A stretch of DNA of 15,264 nucleotides from Bacteroidota bacterium (GTDB lineage: Bacteria > Bacteroidota > Bacteroidia > Chitinophagales > Saprospiraceae), in assembly GCA_008501835.1 (NCBI GenBank), contig QQUB01000663.1, positions 1 to 15,264 on the forward strand, written 5' to 3'. How positions within the stretch are numbered: the first letter of the stretch is position 1; each line of letters opens with the position of its first letter. A program made the position numbers and the translations under genes. This document shows, in pieces, positions 1-8,033 of this stretch. Below the pieces are notes generated by a model, which did no database searches, was not told the origin of the DNA, and saw nothing but the letters and a program-made list of their open reading frames with translations.

Positions 1-1
1 A

Positions 2-271
2 AACCCTGATAAAATTGACACTAAAACACTGGGAACCTTCACCCAATATCCATTAAAACTCGCCTGGGCAATAACCATCCATAAATCCCAGGGAAAAACC
101 TTTGACAAAGTGATCATTGATATGGGCAAGGGAGCTTTTGAATTTGGACAAACCTATGTTGCACTCAGCCGTTGCCGGACATTGGAAGGTATTGTTTTGA
201 AACAGCCGCTCCGAGGTTCCGACATCAAAACCGATGAGCGGGTGGTGGAGTTTTATGAGCGGTTTTTTTAG
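2..271 (+). CDS. C-terminal end of a PIF1/RecD-like superfamily 1 DNA helicase (5' truncated by window edge)
   Basis: Reading frame 2 is open from the first codon to TAG at 269-271 and gives 89 residues. Two helicase blocks are clear: ITIHKSQGKTFDKVIID (about residues 24-40), the motif V region, and YVALSRCRTLEGIVL (about residues 51-65), the motif VI region with its arginine. This pair is typical of the RecD/PIF1 branch of superfamily 1, ATP-driven 5'-3' DNA helicases. The Walker A and B motifs would lie upstream of the window. Bacteroidota carry many single-copy PIF1/RecD2-like helicases of this kind; which subfamily this one belongs to cannot be told from the tail. The protein ends only about 20 residues after motif VI, so there is no extra C-terminal domain. 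Confidence 0.88.
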   Translation, partial: NPDKIDTKTLGTFTQYPLKLAWAITIHKSQGKTFDKVIIDMGKGAFEFGQTYVALSRCRTLEGIVLKQPLRGSDIKTDERVVEFYERFF

Positions 272-291
272 GTTAACCTCTAAAATTATGT

Positions 292-310
292 AAATTGGCC
301 TCTCCAATTT
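292..310. repeat. Short inverted repeat between helicase and exported-protein gene
   Basis: AAATTGG at 292-298 is perfectly repeated in inverse as CCAATTT at 304-310, with a 5-nt spacer. It lies 14 nt upstream of the ATG at 324. It could be a weak hairpin in the 5' untranslated region or an operator. No T-tract follows, so it is not a convincing terminator for the helicase gene. Confidence 0.3.
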
Positions 311-323
311 AAATGAAAACAAA

Positions 324-1124
324 ATGAAAACAACGAGGAATTTTCTTTCTATTTCCATTTTTGTGTTTTGGTTTATTCCCTTTCTTTCATCACAGGAAAT
401 AGATTCATTATATTATACCATCTACCTGAAAAAAGACAGCTGGCTTAATGCTCAAATAACTGCCGAAAACGACTACAACATTGAGGTAAAATTTAGCTCC
501 GGTGAATTTAACACCTTGTATTACAGTGATATCAAACTCATCAGGTATGTTCCTGAAAACGAATTCTTTTCGCCAAAGGGTTATACTGGTAAATTCCGTG
601 GAATTTACTTCCAATGTCATCCGGTTTTGGTTTATCCTAGTTTTGGACTTCCTTATAACGATGAAAACCGATATGGAAACGAGGATATCAGGATTGATTT
701 CATGGCTGGGTTCAGGTTCAACCATCTTATTGGGATCGGTGCTGGAATAGGGTCAAAAATTGTCAATAACTTTAGTGGAAACCTCTATATCAATTTTGAC
801 GGATACCTGCTCAAAAGCAAGTATAGTCCCTATTATAACCTAAAAATTGGTATTGAAAGGCGTTTCAATAAGAAGAACCCGTTTTATGATTATCATTGGG
901 TAACACATGGTTATTATTCTAAATTTAAAAGTCTGAACTGGGAGTTCAATCCTACTGTAGGATTAAGAATTTCGACCAAGAGGCTTCCAACCTATTACAT
1001 CGGCATTGGATATTCTTTTATCAGATTCAAAGCTTTTAAATCAAATAAACCTTCTTCAGACCCACTTGAATACACTAATGTGTGGACCCGAAATTTCAAT
1101 TTTATTGTTGGCATTGAATTATAA
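324..1124 (+). CDS. Exported protein of unknown function, probable outer-membrane beta-barrel, first of a tandem pair
   Basis: The 266-aa protein starts with a signal peptide (basic MKTTR, then a hydrophobic stretch to about residue 20, cleavage probably near the SSQ around residue 24). Residues 30-75 form a small beta-rich module of the form 'LKKDSWLNAQI...IEVKFSSGEFNTLYYSDIKLI', seen at the N-terminus of many Bacteroidota surface proteins, where a transcript-like 'V/I.L.DG..I.G' repeat precedes a barrel. The remainder alternates aromatic and small residues (FMAGFRFNHLIGIGAGIG, YYIGIGYSFIRF) as in outer-membrane beta-barrel strands. The last residue is L, not the aromatic residue usual for barrels. 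It shares the module order and the GFRFNH/GYRFNH strand with the next gene, 6 nt downstream, so the two look like an old tandem duplication in one operon. I do not recognise a family with a known function. Confidence 0.75.
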   Translation: MKTTRNFLSISIFVFWFIPFLSSQEIDSLYYTIYLKKDSWLNAQITAENDYNIEVKFSSGEFNTLYYSDIKLIRYVPENEFFSPKGYTGKFRGIYFQCHPVLVYPSFGLPYNDENRYGNEDIRIDFMAGFRFNHLIGIGAGIGSKIVNNFSGNLYINFDGYLLKSKYSPYYNLKIGIERRFNKKNPFYDYHWVTHGYYSKFKSLNWEFNPTVGLRISTKRLPTYYIGIGYSFIRFKAFKSNKPSSDPLEYTNVWTRNFNFIVGIEL

Positions 1125-1130
1125 TCTCCA

Positions 1131-1937
1131 ATGAAAACTATATCAAAGTCGATTTTAATTTTTTCCTTTTTTGTACTAAACTTATTATGGGTAAACCCTA
1201 CCTACGCACAATTACCTTCCACAGAAGTACAAATTACAAATCTACACCTTAAAGATGGTGGAGTAATAAAGGGTTTCGTAAAACAGGAATATGCCAACGG
1301 CGATCTCAATTTCATGTTACTCACCGGCAATGAACTCTTTATAAAAAAGAATTCCATTCAATTTCTCGATGAAACTCCCGGGAACCAACTGTTGATTTTA
1401 AGGGATGGAGCAAGAGTCAAAATAAAAGGTCAATACCATGGATTCAATTTCACCTTTTTTAACCCTGGCCCTGATTTCAATTCAATCAATGACCTTTATT
1501 TTTACATGGCCAGTAATTTTTTTATCGGATATAGATTTAATCACAAATTGGGGTTTGGAGCAATGACAGGGTTGGATATCGTTGGCGGGGATCCCTTTAT
1601 TAATCTATCCCTTGATATTCGTGGAGATTTTTCTGCCAAAAAAGGAAGCTGGTTTTATAATTTCCAGTTTGGAATGAACCACCTGGCAACAAATAAAAAA
1701 TTCCAAACCTATATCATCAAAAAAACTCCCGGGTATTTGATACATCCAGCCATAGGGTACCGGTTCTCAAGAAATAAATCCTCCAGCATTTATGTAGACT
1801 TTGGCCTTAAGGTTCTGAATTACACGATCAAACAAAACAATGACAGGCCCTATGGAACACCGATTTACCCGGATGACATTTATATTTACAAAAGGACTTA
1901 TTTTCTTCCCTCCATTCGACTTGGTTGGATTTATTAA
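1131..1937 (+). CDS. Exported protein of unknown function, probable outer-membrane beta-barrel, second of the tandem pair
   Basis: The 268-aa protein has a signal peptide with likely cleavage after TYA (about residue 26, mature N-terminus QLPS). Residues 36-80 carry the module 'LHLKDGGVIKGFVKQEY...LLTGNELFIKKNSIQFL', a clearer version of the one in the upstream gene. From about residue 125 it reads as barrel strands (FFIGYRFNHKLGFGAMTGLDIVGG, HPAIGYRFS, SIYVDFGLKVLNY), and it ends in aromatic WIY, which fits recognition by the outer-membrane assembly machinery. It starts 6 nt after its paralogue and is probably co-transcribed with it. No clear terminator on this strand follows apart from the shared hairpin at 2006-2036, whose T-tract faces the other way. 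Function is unknown; structure and location are inference from sequence pattern. Confidence 0.75.
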   Translation: MKTISKSILIFSFFVLNLLWVNPTYAQLPSTEVQITNLHLKDGGVIKGFVKQEYANGDLNFMLLTGNELFIKKNSIQFLDETPGNQLLILRDGARVKIKGQYHGFNFTFFNPGPDFNSINDLYFYMASNFFIGYRFNHKLGFGAMTGLDIVGGDPFINLSLDIRGDFSAKKGSWFYNFQFGMNHLATNKKFQTYIIKKTPGYLIHPAIGYRFSRNKSSSIYVDFGLKVLNYTIKQNNDRPYGTPIYPDDIYIYKRTYFLPSIRLGWIY

Positions 1938-1997
1938 GTTTATGTTTGAAATACGAAAAACTTTAACCAGAAATCTAAAACTTAACAATACCTAATT

Positions 1998-2036
1998 ACA
2001 AAAAAACAGCCTTCCGGGAAGTTCCCGGAAGGCTGT
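1998..2036 (-). terminator. Rho-independent terminator of the minus-strand icd gene
   Basis: The arms 2006-2018 and 2024-2036 (ACAGCCTTCCGGG / CCCGGAAGGCTGT) pair perfectly around a 5-nt loop. Read on the minus strand the stem is followed by a run of T (A-run at 2000-2006 on the plus strand). It lies about 70 nt beyond the icd stop codon. It may also slow transcription coming from the convergent plus-strand pair, but there is no good T-tract on that side. Confidence 0.85.
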
Positions 2037-2095
2037 AAATATTTTAAAAAGTTCTTTTATACAGCTTCTTTATTAGCTGCACCTTTAAAGAACCC
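2030..2095 (-). repeat. Diverged copy of the secDF 3' end downstream of icd
   Basis: Read on the minus strand, this stretch aligns codon by codon with 4567-4505, the last 9 codons of secDF plus its 3' untranslated region. I count 51 identities in 63 aligned positions and one 3-nt gap. The implied peptide here (GFFKGAANKEAV then stop) parallels the SecDF tail (SFSKAAKK then stop). The terminators that follow are also alike. No start codon precedes this copy in its frame, because a TGA lies two codons upstream, so it is a relic and not a gene. Confidence 0.6.
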
Positions 2096-2105
2096 AGTCT
2101 TTCAT

Positions 2106-4322
2106 TTAAATCGCATCAATAATAGCATTCAATGTAGCACTTGGCCTCATGGCAGCCTCAGCTTTCGCAGGGCTCGGAGAATAGTATCCGTCGATGTCCA
2201 TTGAAGCACCTTGAACAGCATTTAACTCATCAACGATTTTTGCCTCATTGCTTGTCAAAGCCTCTGCAATAGGAGCAAATTTAGCTTGCAGGTCCGCATC
2301 AGCTGTTTGTTTAGCTAACTCCTGTGCCCAGTACATCGCCAGGTAGAAATGACTACCTCTGTTGTCCAACTCATTAACTTTTCTGGAAGGAGACTTGCCA
2401 TTCTGAAGCAAGGAAACGGTTGCATTATCCAGGGCTTCTGCCAATACTGTTGCTTTTGGATTATTATTCGCCTCTGCATAATGCTCAAAAGAAACCGCCA
2501 AGGCGAGGAATTCACCCAAGGAATCCCATCTCAAGTGGTTTTCTTTATTGAATTGCTGAACGTGCTTAGGAGCAGAACCTCCCGCACCTGTTTCAAATAA
2601 ACCTCCACCATTCATCAACGGAACAATAGACAACATCTTGGCACTGGTACCTAACTCGAGGATAGGGAAAAGGTCAGTGTTGTAATCTCTCAATACATTA
2701 CCCGTAACAGAGATCGTATCCTGGCTGTCTTTCATACGCTGGATAGAAACTTTTGTAGCTTCAACAGGTGAAAGGATTCGGATATCTAATCCGGTAGTAT
2801 CGTGATTTGGCAAGTAAGCTTTTACTTTTTGAATCAACTGTGCATCATGCGCTCTGTTCTCATTCAACCAAAAGATTGCCGGAGAACCGGTGGCTTTAGC
2901 TCTGTTGACGGCAAGCTTCACCCAATCCTGAATAGGAAGATCTTTTACCTGACACATTCTCCAAATGTCACCTTCTTCTACATCATGCTCGATCAATACA
3001 GTACCGGCATCATCAACTACCTGTACCTTACCCGCATCAGAAATTTCAAAAGTTTTATCATGTGAACCATATTCCTCTGCTTTTTGAGCCATCAGACCAA
3101 CATTAGGAACTGTTCCCATTGTTCTAGGATCAAAAGCACCATTTTCTTTACAGAATTCGATCACCGCCTGGTAGATTCCTGCGTAGGAACTATCCGGAAT
3201 GACCGCTTTAGTATCCTGAGTTTTTCCGTCTTTATTCCACATACAGCCGGAAGTCCTGATCATTGCCGGCATAGAAGCATCAATGATCACATCACTTGGA
3301 ACGTGCAGGTTCGTAATTCCTCTATCTGAATCAACCATTGCCAGGTCTGGACCCTCATCTAAACATTTCTGAACTTCAGCTTCCACAGCTGTTTTTACTG
3401 CAGGATCAAGTTTATCCAGGCTCCCCAAAAGGTTACCAAGACCATTATTGACATTAACCCCGGCTTCGTCCAATTCTTTCCCGTACTTTTCAAAAACAGG
3501 TTTGAAAAATACCTTAACAGCATGACCAAATATGATAGGGTCTGAAACTTTCATCATAGTTGCCTTCATGTGCAGGGAAAATAATATCCCTTTGGCTTTA
3601 GCATCTGAGATTTGTTCTTCCAGAAAAGCGACCAATGCCTTTTTGCTCATGAAAGTTCCATCAATAATTTCCCCCTCAAGCACAGGAACAGCCTCTTTTA
3701 ATACGGTTGTACCGTTTCCGGAAACCAATTGTATTTTTACGTTACCCGCTTTTGAAACGGTTACTGATTTTTCGTTTGAAGCAAAATCACCTGATCCCAT
3801 GGTAGATACATGGGAAGCAGAATCGGCAGACCACTTACCCATTGAGTGAGGGTTTTGTTTGGCATAAGCCTTTACTGGCTTCGGAGCTCTTCTGTCCGAA
3901 TTACCTTCTCTCAAGACAGGATTCACAGCGCTACCTTTGATTTTGTCGTAAGTCGCTTTTATGCTTTTTTCTTCGTCGTTTGAAGGCTCATCAGGATAGT
4001 CAGGCACAGGAAATCCGTCTCCCTGCAACTCTTCGATGGTCGCTTTTAGTTGAGGTATAGAAGCAGAAATGTTCGGCAATTTAATAATGTTTGCTTCAGG
4101 CTTCTGAACCAACTCTCCCAATTCAGCCAATGCATCCGGTATTTGCTGTTCTGGCTTTAAGTAAGAAGGAAAGTTAGCGAGTATCCTACCTGCGAGGGAA
4201 ATATCTTTTGTTCCCATCTCAATTCCACATTGTTTGGCAAAGGCCTGAACAATAGGAAGAAGGGATTTCGTTGCTAAAGCTGGAGCTTCGTCAGTATGTG
4301 TGTAAAAAATCTTAGAAGACAT
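2106..4322 (-). CDS. icd: Isocitrate dehydrogenase [NADP+], monomeric type
   Basis: The 738-aa protein is full length for the monomeric NADP-dependent isocitrate dehydrogenase family (about 740 aa), cytosolic TCA-cycle enzymes that oxidatively decarboxylate isocitrate to 2-oxoglutarate with Mg2+/Mn2+. Family signatures are intact: YTHTDEAPALAT at the N-terminus; PVLREGNSDRRAP (S131, N134, R138, R144) for substrate; K253 in HMKATMMKVSDPIIFGH; D348 in IIDASMPAMIR; Y418; and LRDYNTD with D546 and D550 for metal. The NADP-phosphate pocket is suggested by H587, R598 and R647. These positions sit 1-2 residues before the corresponding Azotobacter vinelandii residues as I remember them. The start ATG at 4322 matches the family's N-terminus. 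It is a single-gene unit with its own promoter box (4385-4392) and terminator (1998-2036), and no partner TCA gene is adjacent. Confidence 0.97.
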   Translation of the reverse strand: MSSKIFYTHTDEAPALATKSLLPIVQAFAKQCGIEMGTKDISLAGRILANFPSYLKPEQQIPDALAELGELVQKPEANIIKLPNISASIPQLKATIEELQGDGFPVPDYPDEPSNDEEKSIKATYDKIKGSAVNPVLREGNSDRRAPKPVKAYAKQNPHSMGKWSADSASHVSTMGSGDFASNEKSVTVSKAGNVKIQLVSGNGTTVLKEAVPVLEGEIIDGTFMSKKALVAFLEEQISDAKAKGILFSLHMKATMMKVSDPIIFGHAVKVFFKPVFEKYGKELDEAGVNVNNGLGNLLGSLDKLDPAVKTAVEAEVQKCLDEGPDLAMVDSDRGITNLHVPSDVIIDASMPAMIRTSGCMWNKDGKTQDTKAVIPDSSYAGIYQAVIEFCKENGAFDPRTMGTVPNVGLMAQKAEEYGSHDKTFEISDAGKVQVVDDAGTVLIEHDVEEGDIWRMCQVKDLPIQDWVKLAVNRAKATGSPAIFWLNENRAHDAQLIQKVKAYLPNHDTTGLDIRILSPVEATKVSIQRMKDSQDTISVTGNVLRDYNTDLFPILELGTSAKMLSIVPLMNGGGLFETGAGGSAPKHVQQFNKENHLRWDSLGEFLALAVSFEHYAEANNNPKATVLAEALDNATVSLLQNGKSPSRKVNELDNRGSHFYLAMYWAQELAKQTADADLQAKFAPIAEALTSNEAKIVDELNAVQGASMDIDGYYSPSPAKAEAAMRPSATLNAIIDAI

Positions 4323-4384
4323 GTGTTATTGTTTAAAAACCGAAGGAATGGTTTTGGTAAAAGAAAATTTCTTGTTTGGGTCGC

Positions 4385-4392
4385 CAAAGATA
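4385..4392 (-). promoter_or_regulatory. Bacteroidota -7 promoter box for icd
   Basis: The minus strand reads TATCTTTG, an exact match to the Bacteroidota primary sigma -7 consensus TAnnTTTG, 63 nt upstream of the icd ATG and in an AT-rich stretch. Preceding bases are AAAATGC, nearly the same as in the tRNA promoter at 10487. No clean TTG is found 19 nt upstream; the nearest candidate is TTA at a 21-nt spacing. Confidence 0.65.
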
Positions 4393-4476
4393 GCATTTTG
4401 ACTGAAAATTTTTTAACTAAATGCCTCTGAATTTCATGTGACTCAACGGAATAACCAACACGGACACTACCACATC

Positions 4477-4510
4477 AAAAAAGCCCCCCGGAAAATCTCC
4501 CGGGAGGCTT
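4477..4510 (-). terminator. Rho-independent terminator of secDF
   Basis: The arms 4481-4491 and 4500-4510 pair around an 8-nt loop. The one imperfect position is a G.U wobble only when read on the minus strand (C/A mismatch on plus), and six T follow on the minus strand (A-run at 4477-4482). Both facts assign it to the minus-strand secDF transcript, whose stop codon lies 31 nt away. Confidence 0.85.
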
Positions 4511-4567
4511 TTAATATTTTCAAAAGTTCTTTAATTCAGCTTATTTTTTAGCCGCTTTAGAGAAACT
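4505..4567 (-). repeat. secDF 3' end, the partner copy of the repeat at 2030-2095
   Basis: This segment spans the last nine sense codons plus stop of secDF and the first part of its 3' untranslated region. It is about 81% identical to 2030-2095 in the same orientation, so icd is bracketed by two direct copies of the secDF tail and terminator. Confidence 0.6.
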
Positions 4568-7500
4568 TTTTTTCTCAGATTTATCTACTGCCTTCATATC
4601 TCCTGTAAGGTCAGCCATAACTGGCGTCGCGATGAAGATAGAAGAGTAGGTACCCACGATGATACCGATCAGCAATGCAAAGGCAAAACCTTTGATACTG
4701 GCACCACCAAATACGAACAATACCGCAACCACGAATAATGTAGTCAAAGAGGTAATCACCGTACGGGAAACCGTACTGTTGATCGCTCCGTTGATCACTT
4801 CTTCTTTGGATTGACGTGTGTATTTATTGAAGTACTCCCTGATACGGTCAAATACAACCACCGTATCGTTGATAGAGTAACCGATAACCGTCAGGATCGC
4901 AGCGATAAATGCCTGGTCTATCTCCATGGTAAACGGTAAGATTCCGTGGAAGATGGAGAAGAACGACAATACAATCAATGTATCGTGGAACAATGCCGCA
5001 ACCGCACCCATACTGTACTGCCACTTGCTGAATCGCAGGAAGATGTACAGGAAGATGAGCAACAATGCAAAGATCGTCGCATAAACCGCACTACGCTGGA
5101 TATCATCGGCAATAGTTGGTCCTACCTTACTTGAACTGGTTACATTAGTACCAATTCCATCAGGCAACCTAAACTGCACAGAGTCAATATCAGCAGTGGT
5201 AATTCCATTGATACCCTGATAGAGTTTTTCCATCACAATATCTTCCGGTTTACTGATGATATTTCCTGCATCGTCTTCTTCAACAACTGCATCGATCAGG
5301 TAATCAGTAACTACGTTGAAAGTATTTTCCGTATCAACTGCTTTTACAATCGGTGTATTTCCTTCGAAAGAGGTAGTTAATGCCTCACGAATCTGCTGCG
5401 CATTAACTTCTTCTCCTGCATCAAAGGTGACATTATATGAATATCCTCCTTTGAAATCCACCCCAAGCTCAAAACCTCTCGTGAAGAAAGATCCGATACC
5501 AGCCAACAGAATAACCCCTGAAATTACATAGGCAACTTTACGCTTGGACAACCAGTCAATCTTCAAATTAGCCAGGGCATTCTTTGAGAAAGATGTGCTG
5601 AAGGTCATGTTTCTGTCCTTCTTGGTATAGGTATCGATCAATAAACGACCAACCAAAACGGCTGTAAACAAGGATGAAAGCACACCGATGATCAATACAA
5701 CTGCAAAACCTTTAATCGGACCAAGTCCGAAGTAAGCCAAAACGAAGGCTGTAAGGATGGTTGTTACGTTGGCATCAATGATGGCTGAGTAGGAATGTTT
5801 AAAACCATCCCCAATGGCCATCAGTAGTGACTTGCCGTCTCGTAGCTCTTCTCGTATCCTCTCGTATATGATCACGTTGGCATCCACCGCCATACCAATG
5901 GTCAGTACGATACCGGCGATACCAGGCAGCGTCAATACTGTTCCGTAAGAAGCCAAAGCTCCGAAGATAAAGAACAGGTTGAGCAACAAGGTAATGATGG
6001 AAACGATACCACCACCGCCGTAGTAAATCAACATGAAGATGAATACCATGGAGAAACCAATGATCAAGGCCTTCAATGAACGGTCAATATTTTCCTGACC
6101 AAGTGAAGGTCCTACCAATGATTCCTGAATAATTCTGGTTTCTGCAGGCAGTTTACCAATCTCGAGAATGTTCGCAAGGTCATTCGCTTCCTGGATGCTG
6201 AATCCACCAGTGATGGAAGTATTTCCACCTGGGATAGGATTGATCACACGAGGAGCTGAAACAACTTCGTCATCCAATAAAATGGCAATCTCTCTGTTAT
6301 TATCATTCGCCGCAACGGTAGTCATTCTGTTCCAGATACGTGTACCGGTTCCGTCCATAGACAGGGACACGGCAACCTCACCGGTTTGTGGATCCGGGCT
6401 GGTACCTGCTGTAGTAATGTGCTCACCAGTCAAAGGAGCTTTACCATCGCGTTCGAGTTTAATCGCATAAAGTCTGTACAAATCTTCATCATCGTCAACA
6501 CCAACATCATCACCGAAATCAATTGGATTTGCATCAAAACGGAACATAACCTCACCTGGGAACATTGAAGCAATGTCCTCACGGTTCAGCAGTTTTACAA
6601 GTGTATCCAGTTTGGTTCTCTCTGCCAGCCCCATTGCACCAAGCCCGAAAGATCCCTGGCTATTCACCTGGAATACATCGAACAACGGTCCGGCGGCAGT
6701 GTTAACCACAACTTCTGTTGTATCATAAGTGATGATCTCATTACCCAGAGAATCCAGGGTAGTGATCGTATCGATCTGCATTTCAGGCTCCTGATCCTGG
6801 AGGCCCTGCTCTGCTCTCAATTTTTCATTAACGTCAACGAAAAACTGAACCACGCCCGGGTCATTTACACGGTACAGGTTCCAGAATTCGAGTTTCGCTG
6901 CAGCCTGGAGGCTGTTTCTTGCACGCTCGGGGTTATCAATACCCGGCAGCTCTACAATGATCAAGTCACGTTCCCTATCCAGGGAAACATTAGGCTGAGT
7001 TACACCCAGCTTGTCAATACGTTGCTTGAGCAACTTAAAGGTCAGGTCAACAGTTTCGGTTGCTTTTTCTCTCAAAAGAGCAATGATCTCTGCATCAGTG
7101 GTGTTGTAGTTCACCTGATCACGCATAGACTCATTACGCTGGAAGATCGGAGCCAGGTTTTCTGTCTCTGATTTAATACTTGCGTATTGTTGTCCGAATA
7201 AAGTAACAAAATCTGTCTGCTCAGATTGCTGGGCCTTAGCTGCCTTTTCTAACGCTTCTAAAAAAGTAGGGTCTTTGCTATCGTTGGCCAATGATCTGAT
7301 GAAATCCCTTAAGTCTACCTGTAGTACCACACTCATACCTCCCTTGAGGTCAAGTCCCAGTGCCAGTTGGCGTGATTTGAGTTCCTGGTAAGTGTAAGAT
7401 GGTAACAGAGGTAACTTAAACACCTCTTGCGTGGACATAGAGTCCAGGTACGTCGCCCGCGCTCGTTTGAAGACCGCGTTCTTCTCTACTTCGCCCTTAA

Positions 7501-7636
7501 CCTGTTCCGACAACTCTTTTGCATACTCTTCAGCATCTTTTTCTACCCTTTGTGTAGGTATAATAAAGAGGTACTGTAGCAGTGTGACCAAGGTCATCAC
7601 AACAAGGAAGAACTTCACAATGCCTTTTCCTTGCAT
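4541..7636 (-). CDS. secDF: Protein translocase subunit SecDF (SecD-SecF fusion)
   Basis: The 1031-aa inner-membrane protein joins SecD and SecF, which use the proton gradient to pull proteins through SecYEG from the periplasmic side. Residues 8-27 are transmembrane segment 1. LGLDLKGGMSVVLQVDL (93-109) opens the large periplasmic P1 region, with DLIIVELPGI (224-233) in its base. Transmembrane segments 2-6 run from about 522 to 668 with GMAVDANVIIYERIREEL (581-598), whose D585 is the proton-relay Asp. The SecF half starts near 695, with GVDFKGG (725-731) and the second Asp/Arg block GYSINDTVVVFDRIREYF (919-936; D924). The tail is short and lysine-rich. The P1 region has a longer acidic insertion (about 270-385) than in E. 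coli SecD. SecDF fusions of about 1000 aa are usual in Bacteroidota. It is transcribed alone from the box at 7716-7723. Confidence 0.97.
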   Translation of the reverse strand: MQGKGIVKFFLVVMTLVTLLQYLFIIPTQRVEKDAEEYAKELSEQVKGEVEKNAVFKRARATYLDSMSTQEVFKLPLLPSYTYQELKSRQLALGLDLKGGMSVVLQVDLRDFIRSLANDSKDPTFLEALEKAAKAQQSEQTDFVTLFGQQYASIKSETENLAPIFQRNESMRDQVNYNTTDAEIIALLREKATETVDLTFKLLKQRIDKLGVTQPNVSLDRERDLIIVELPGIDNPERARNSLQAAAKLEFWNLYRVNDPGVVQFFVDVNEKLRAEQGLQDQEPEMQIDTITTLDSLGNEIITYDTTEVVVNTAAGPLFDVFQVNSQGSFGLGAMGLAERTKLDTLVKLLNREDIASMFPGEVMFRFDANPIDFGDDVGVDDDEDLYRLYAIKLERDGKAPLTGEHITTAGTSPDPQTGEVAVSLSMDGTGTRIWNRMTTVAANDNNREIAILLDDEVVSAPRVINPIPGGNTSITGGFSIQEANDLANILEIGKLPAETRIIQESLVGPSLGQENIDRSLKALIIGFSMVFIFMLIYYGGGGIVSIITLLLNLFFIFGALASYGTVLTLPGIAGIVLTIGMAVDANVIIYERIREELRDGKSLLMAIGDGFKHSYSAIIDANVTTILTAFVLAYFGLGPIKGFAVVLIIGVLSSLFTAVLVGRLLIDTYTKKDRNMTFSTSFSKNALANLKIDWLSKRKVAYVISGVILLAGIGSFFTRGFELGVDFKGGYSYNVTFDAGEEVNAQQIREALTTSFEGNTPIVKAVDTENTFNVVTDYLIDAVVEEDDAGNIISKPEDIVMEKLYQGINGITTADIDSVQFRLPDGIGTNVTSSSKVGPTIADDIQRSAVYATIFALLLIFLYIFLRFSKWQYSMGAVAALFHDTLIVLSFFSIFHGILPFTMEIDQAFIAAILTVIGYSINDTVVVFDRIREYFNKYTRQSKEEVINGAINSTVSRTVITSLTTLFVVAVLFVFGGASIKGFAFALLIGIIVGTYSSIFIATPVMADLTGDMKAVDKSEKKSFSKAAKK

Positions 7637-7681
7637 AACGTAAAAATTTACTTTTTTAGAAATTAAAAAATAGCGTTAGAT

Positions 7682-7700
7682 GGGTTCCATATGGAAACCC
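7682..7700. repeat. Imperfect palindrome in the secDF leader
   Basis: GGGTTCCATATGGAAACCC is a near-perfect palindrome (one extra A in the right arm, CCATATGG core). It begins about 10-15 nt downstream of the predicted secDF transcription start and 46 nt before the ATG, so it could be an operator or a 5' leader hairpin. Its role is unknown. Confidence 0.4.
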
Positions 7701-7715
7701 GTTTAAAAAACTTCG

Positions 7716-7723
7716 CAAATATA
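7716..7723 (-). promoter_or_regulatory. Bacteroidota -7 promoter box for secDF
   Basis: The minus strand reads TATATTTG, an exact TAnnTTTG match, 80 nt upstream of the secDF ATG and followed by a leader of about 70 nt. The expected TTG at a 19-nt spacing is not present; a TTG lies only 11 nt upstream. Confidence 0.5.
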
Positions 7724-8033
7724 ACCCTTTTGAACAATTAACTACATGTTAATGGGAAAAAATGGAAATATGTGTTGGAATGGTGGATGAATGACGAATA
7801 GGAACATCAGAACCGCAGAATAACCAATGTCCAATGTAGAAGTATTTGGAAACGACAAATTTACTTGAAACAAATTGGGAACAAGGCGACATCGACCTAA
7901 GGGAGATCCGCGAGCATGAAGTGCCGGGACCTTGGCGGCGGCCTATGGGTTGAAAGGTTTTGCCTTTGAAAGGCCTTAAATGGAAAAAGGCAGAAAAGGT
8001 CATACCTTAGCAAAGAACTTCAGCAATTCATGA
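7724..8033. other. Non-coding intergenic stretch between divergent secDF and the peptidase gene
   Basis: I find no gene here. The minus-strand open frame over 7749-8003 has no recognisable domain, family or promoter. Positions about 7780-7860 look like the AT-rich intergenic filler common in Bacteroidota genomes. Positions about 7880-7960 are distinctly GC-richer than their flanks. A small hairpin sequence, GCCTTT-G-AAAGGC, lies near 7963-7975. The TACCTTAG about 30 nt before the peptidase ATG is a weak -7 box candidate. Confidence 0.5.

Noticed and set aside
408..725. Minus-strand 105-codon open frame inside the first exported-protein gene
   Set aside because: Antisense shadow of a gene with a clear signal peptide and barrel pattern.
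2056..2095. Short gene encoding the SecDF-like tail after icd
   Set aside because: Only about 14 codons between stops and no start codon; better explained as a duplicated 3' end.
3532..3849. Plus-strand 105-codon open frame inside icd
   Set aside because: Antisense to the highly conserved isocitrate dehydrogenase coding sequence; no domain of its own.
7749..8003. 84-codon minus-strand open frame
   Set aside because: No domain, no family resemblance, no promoter; composition fits intergenic filler.
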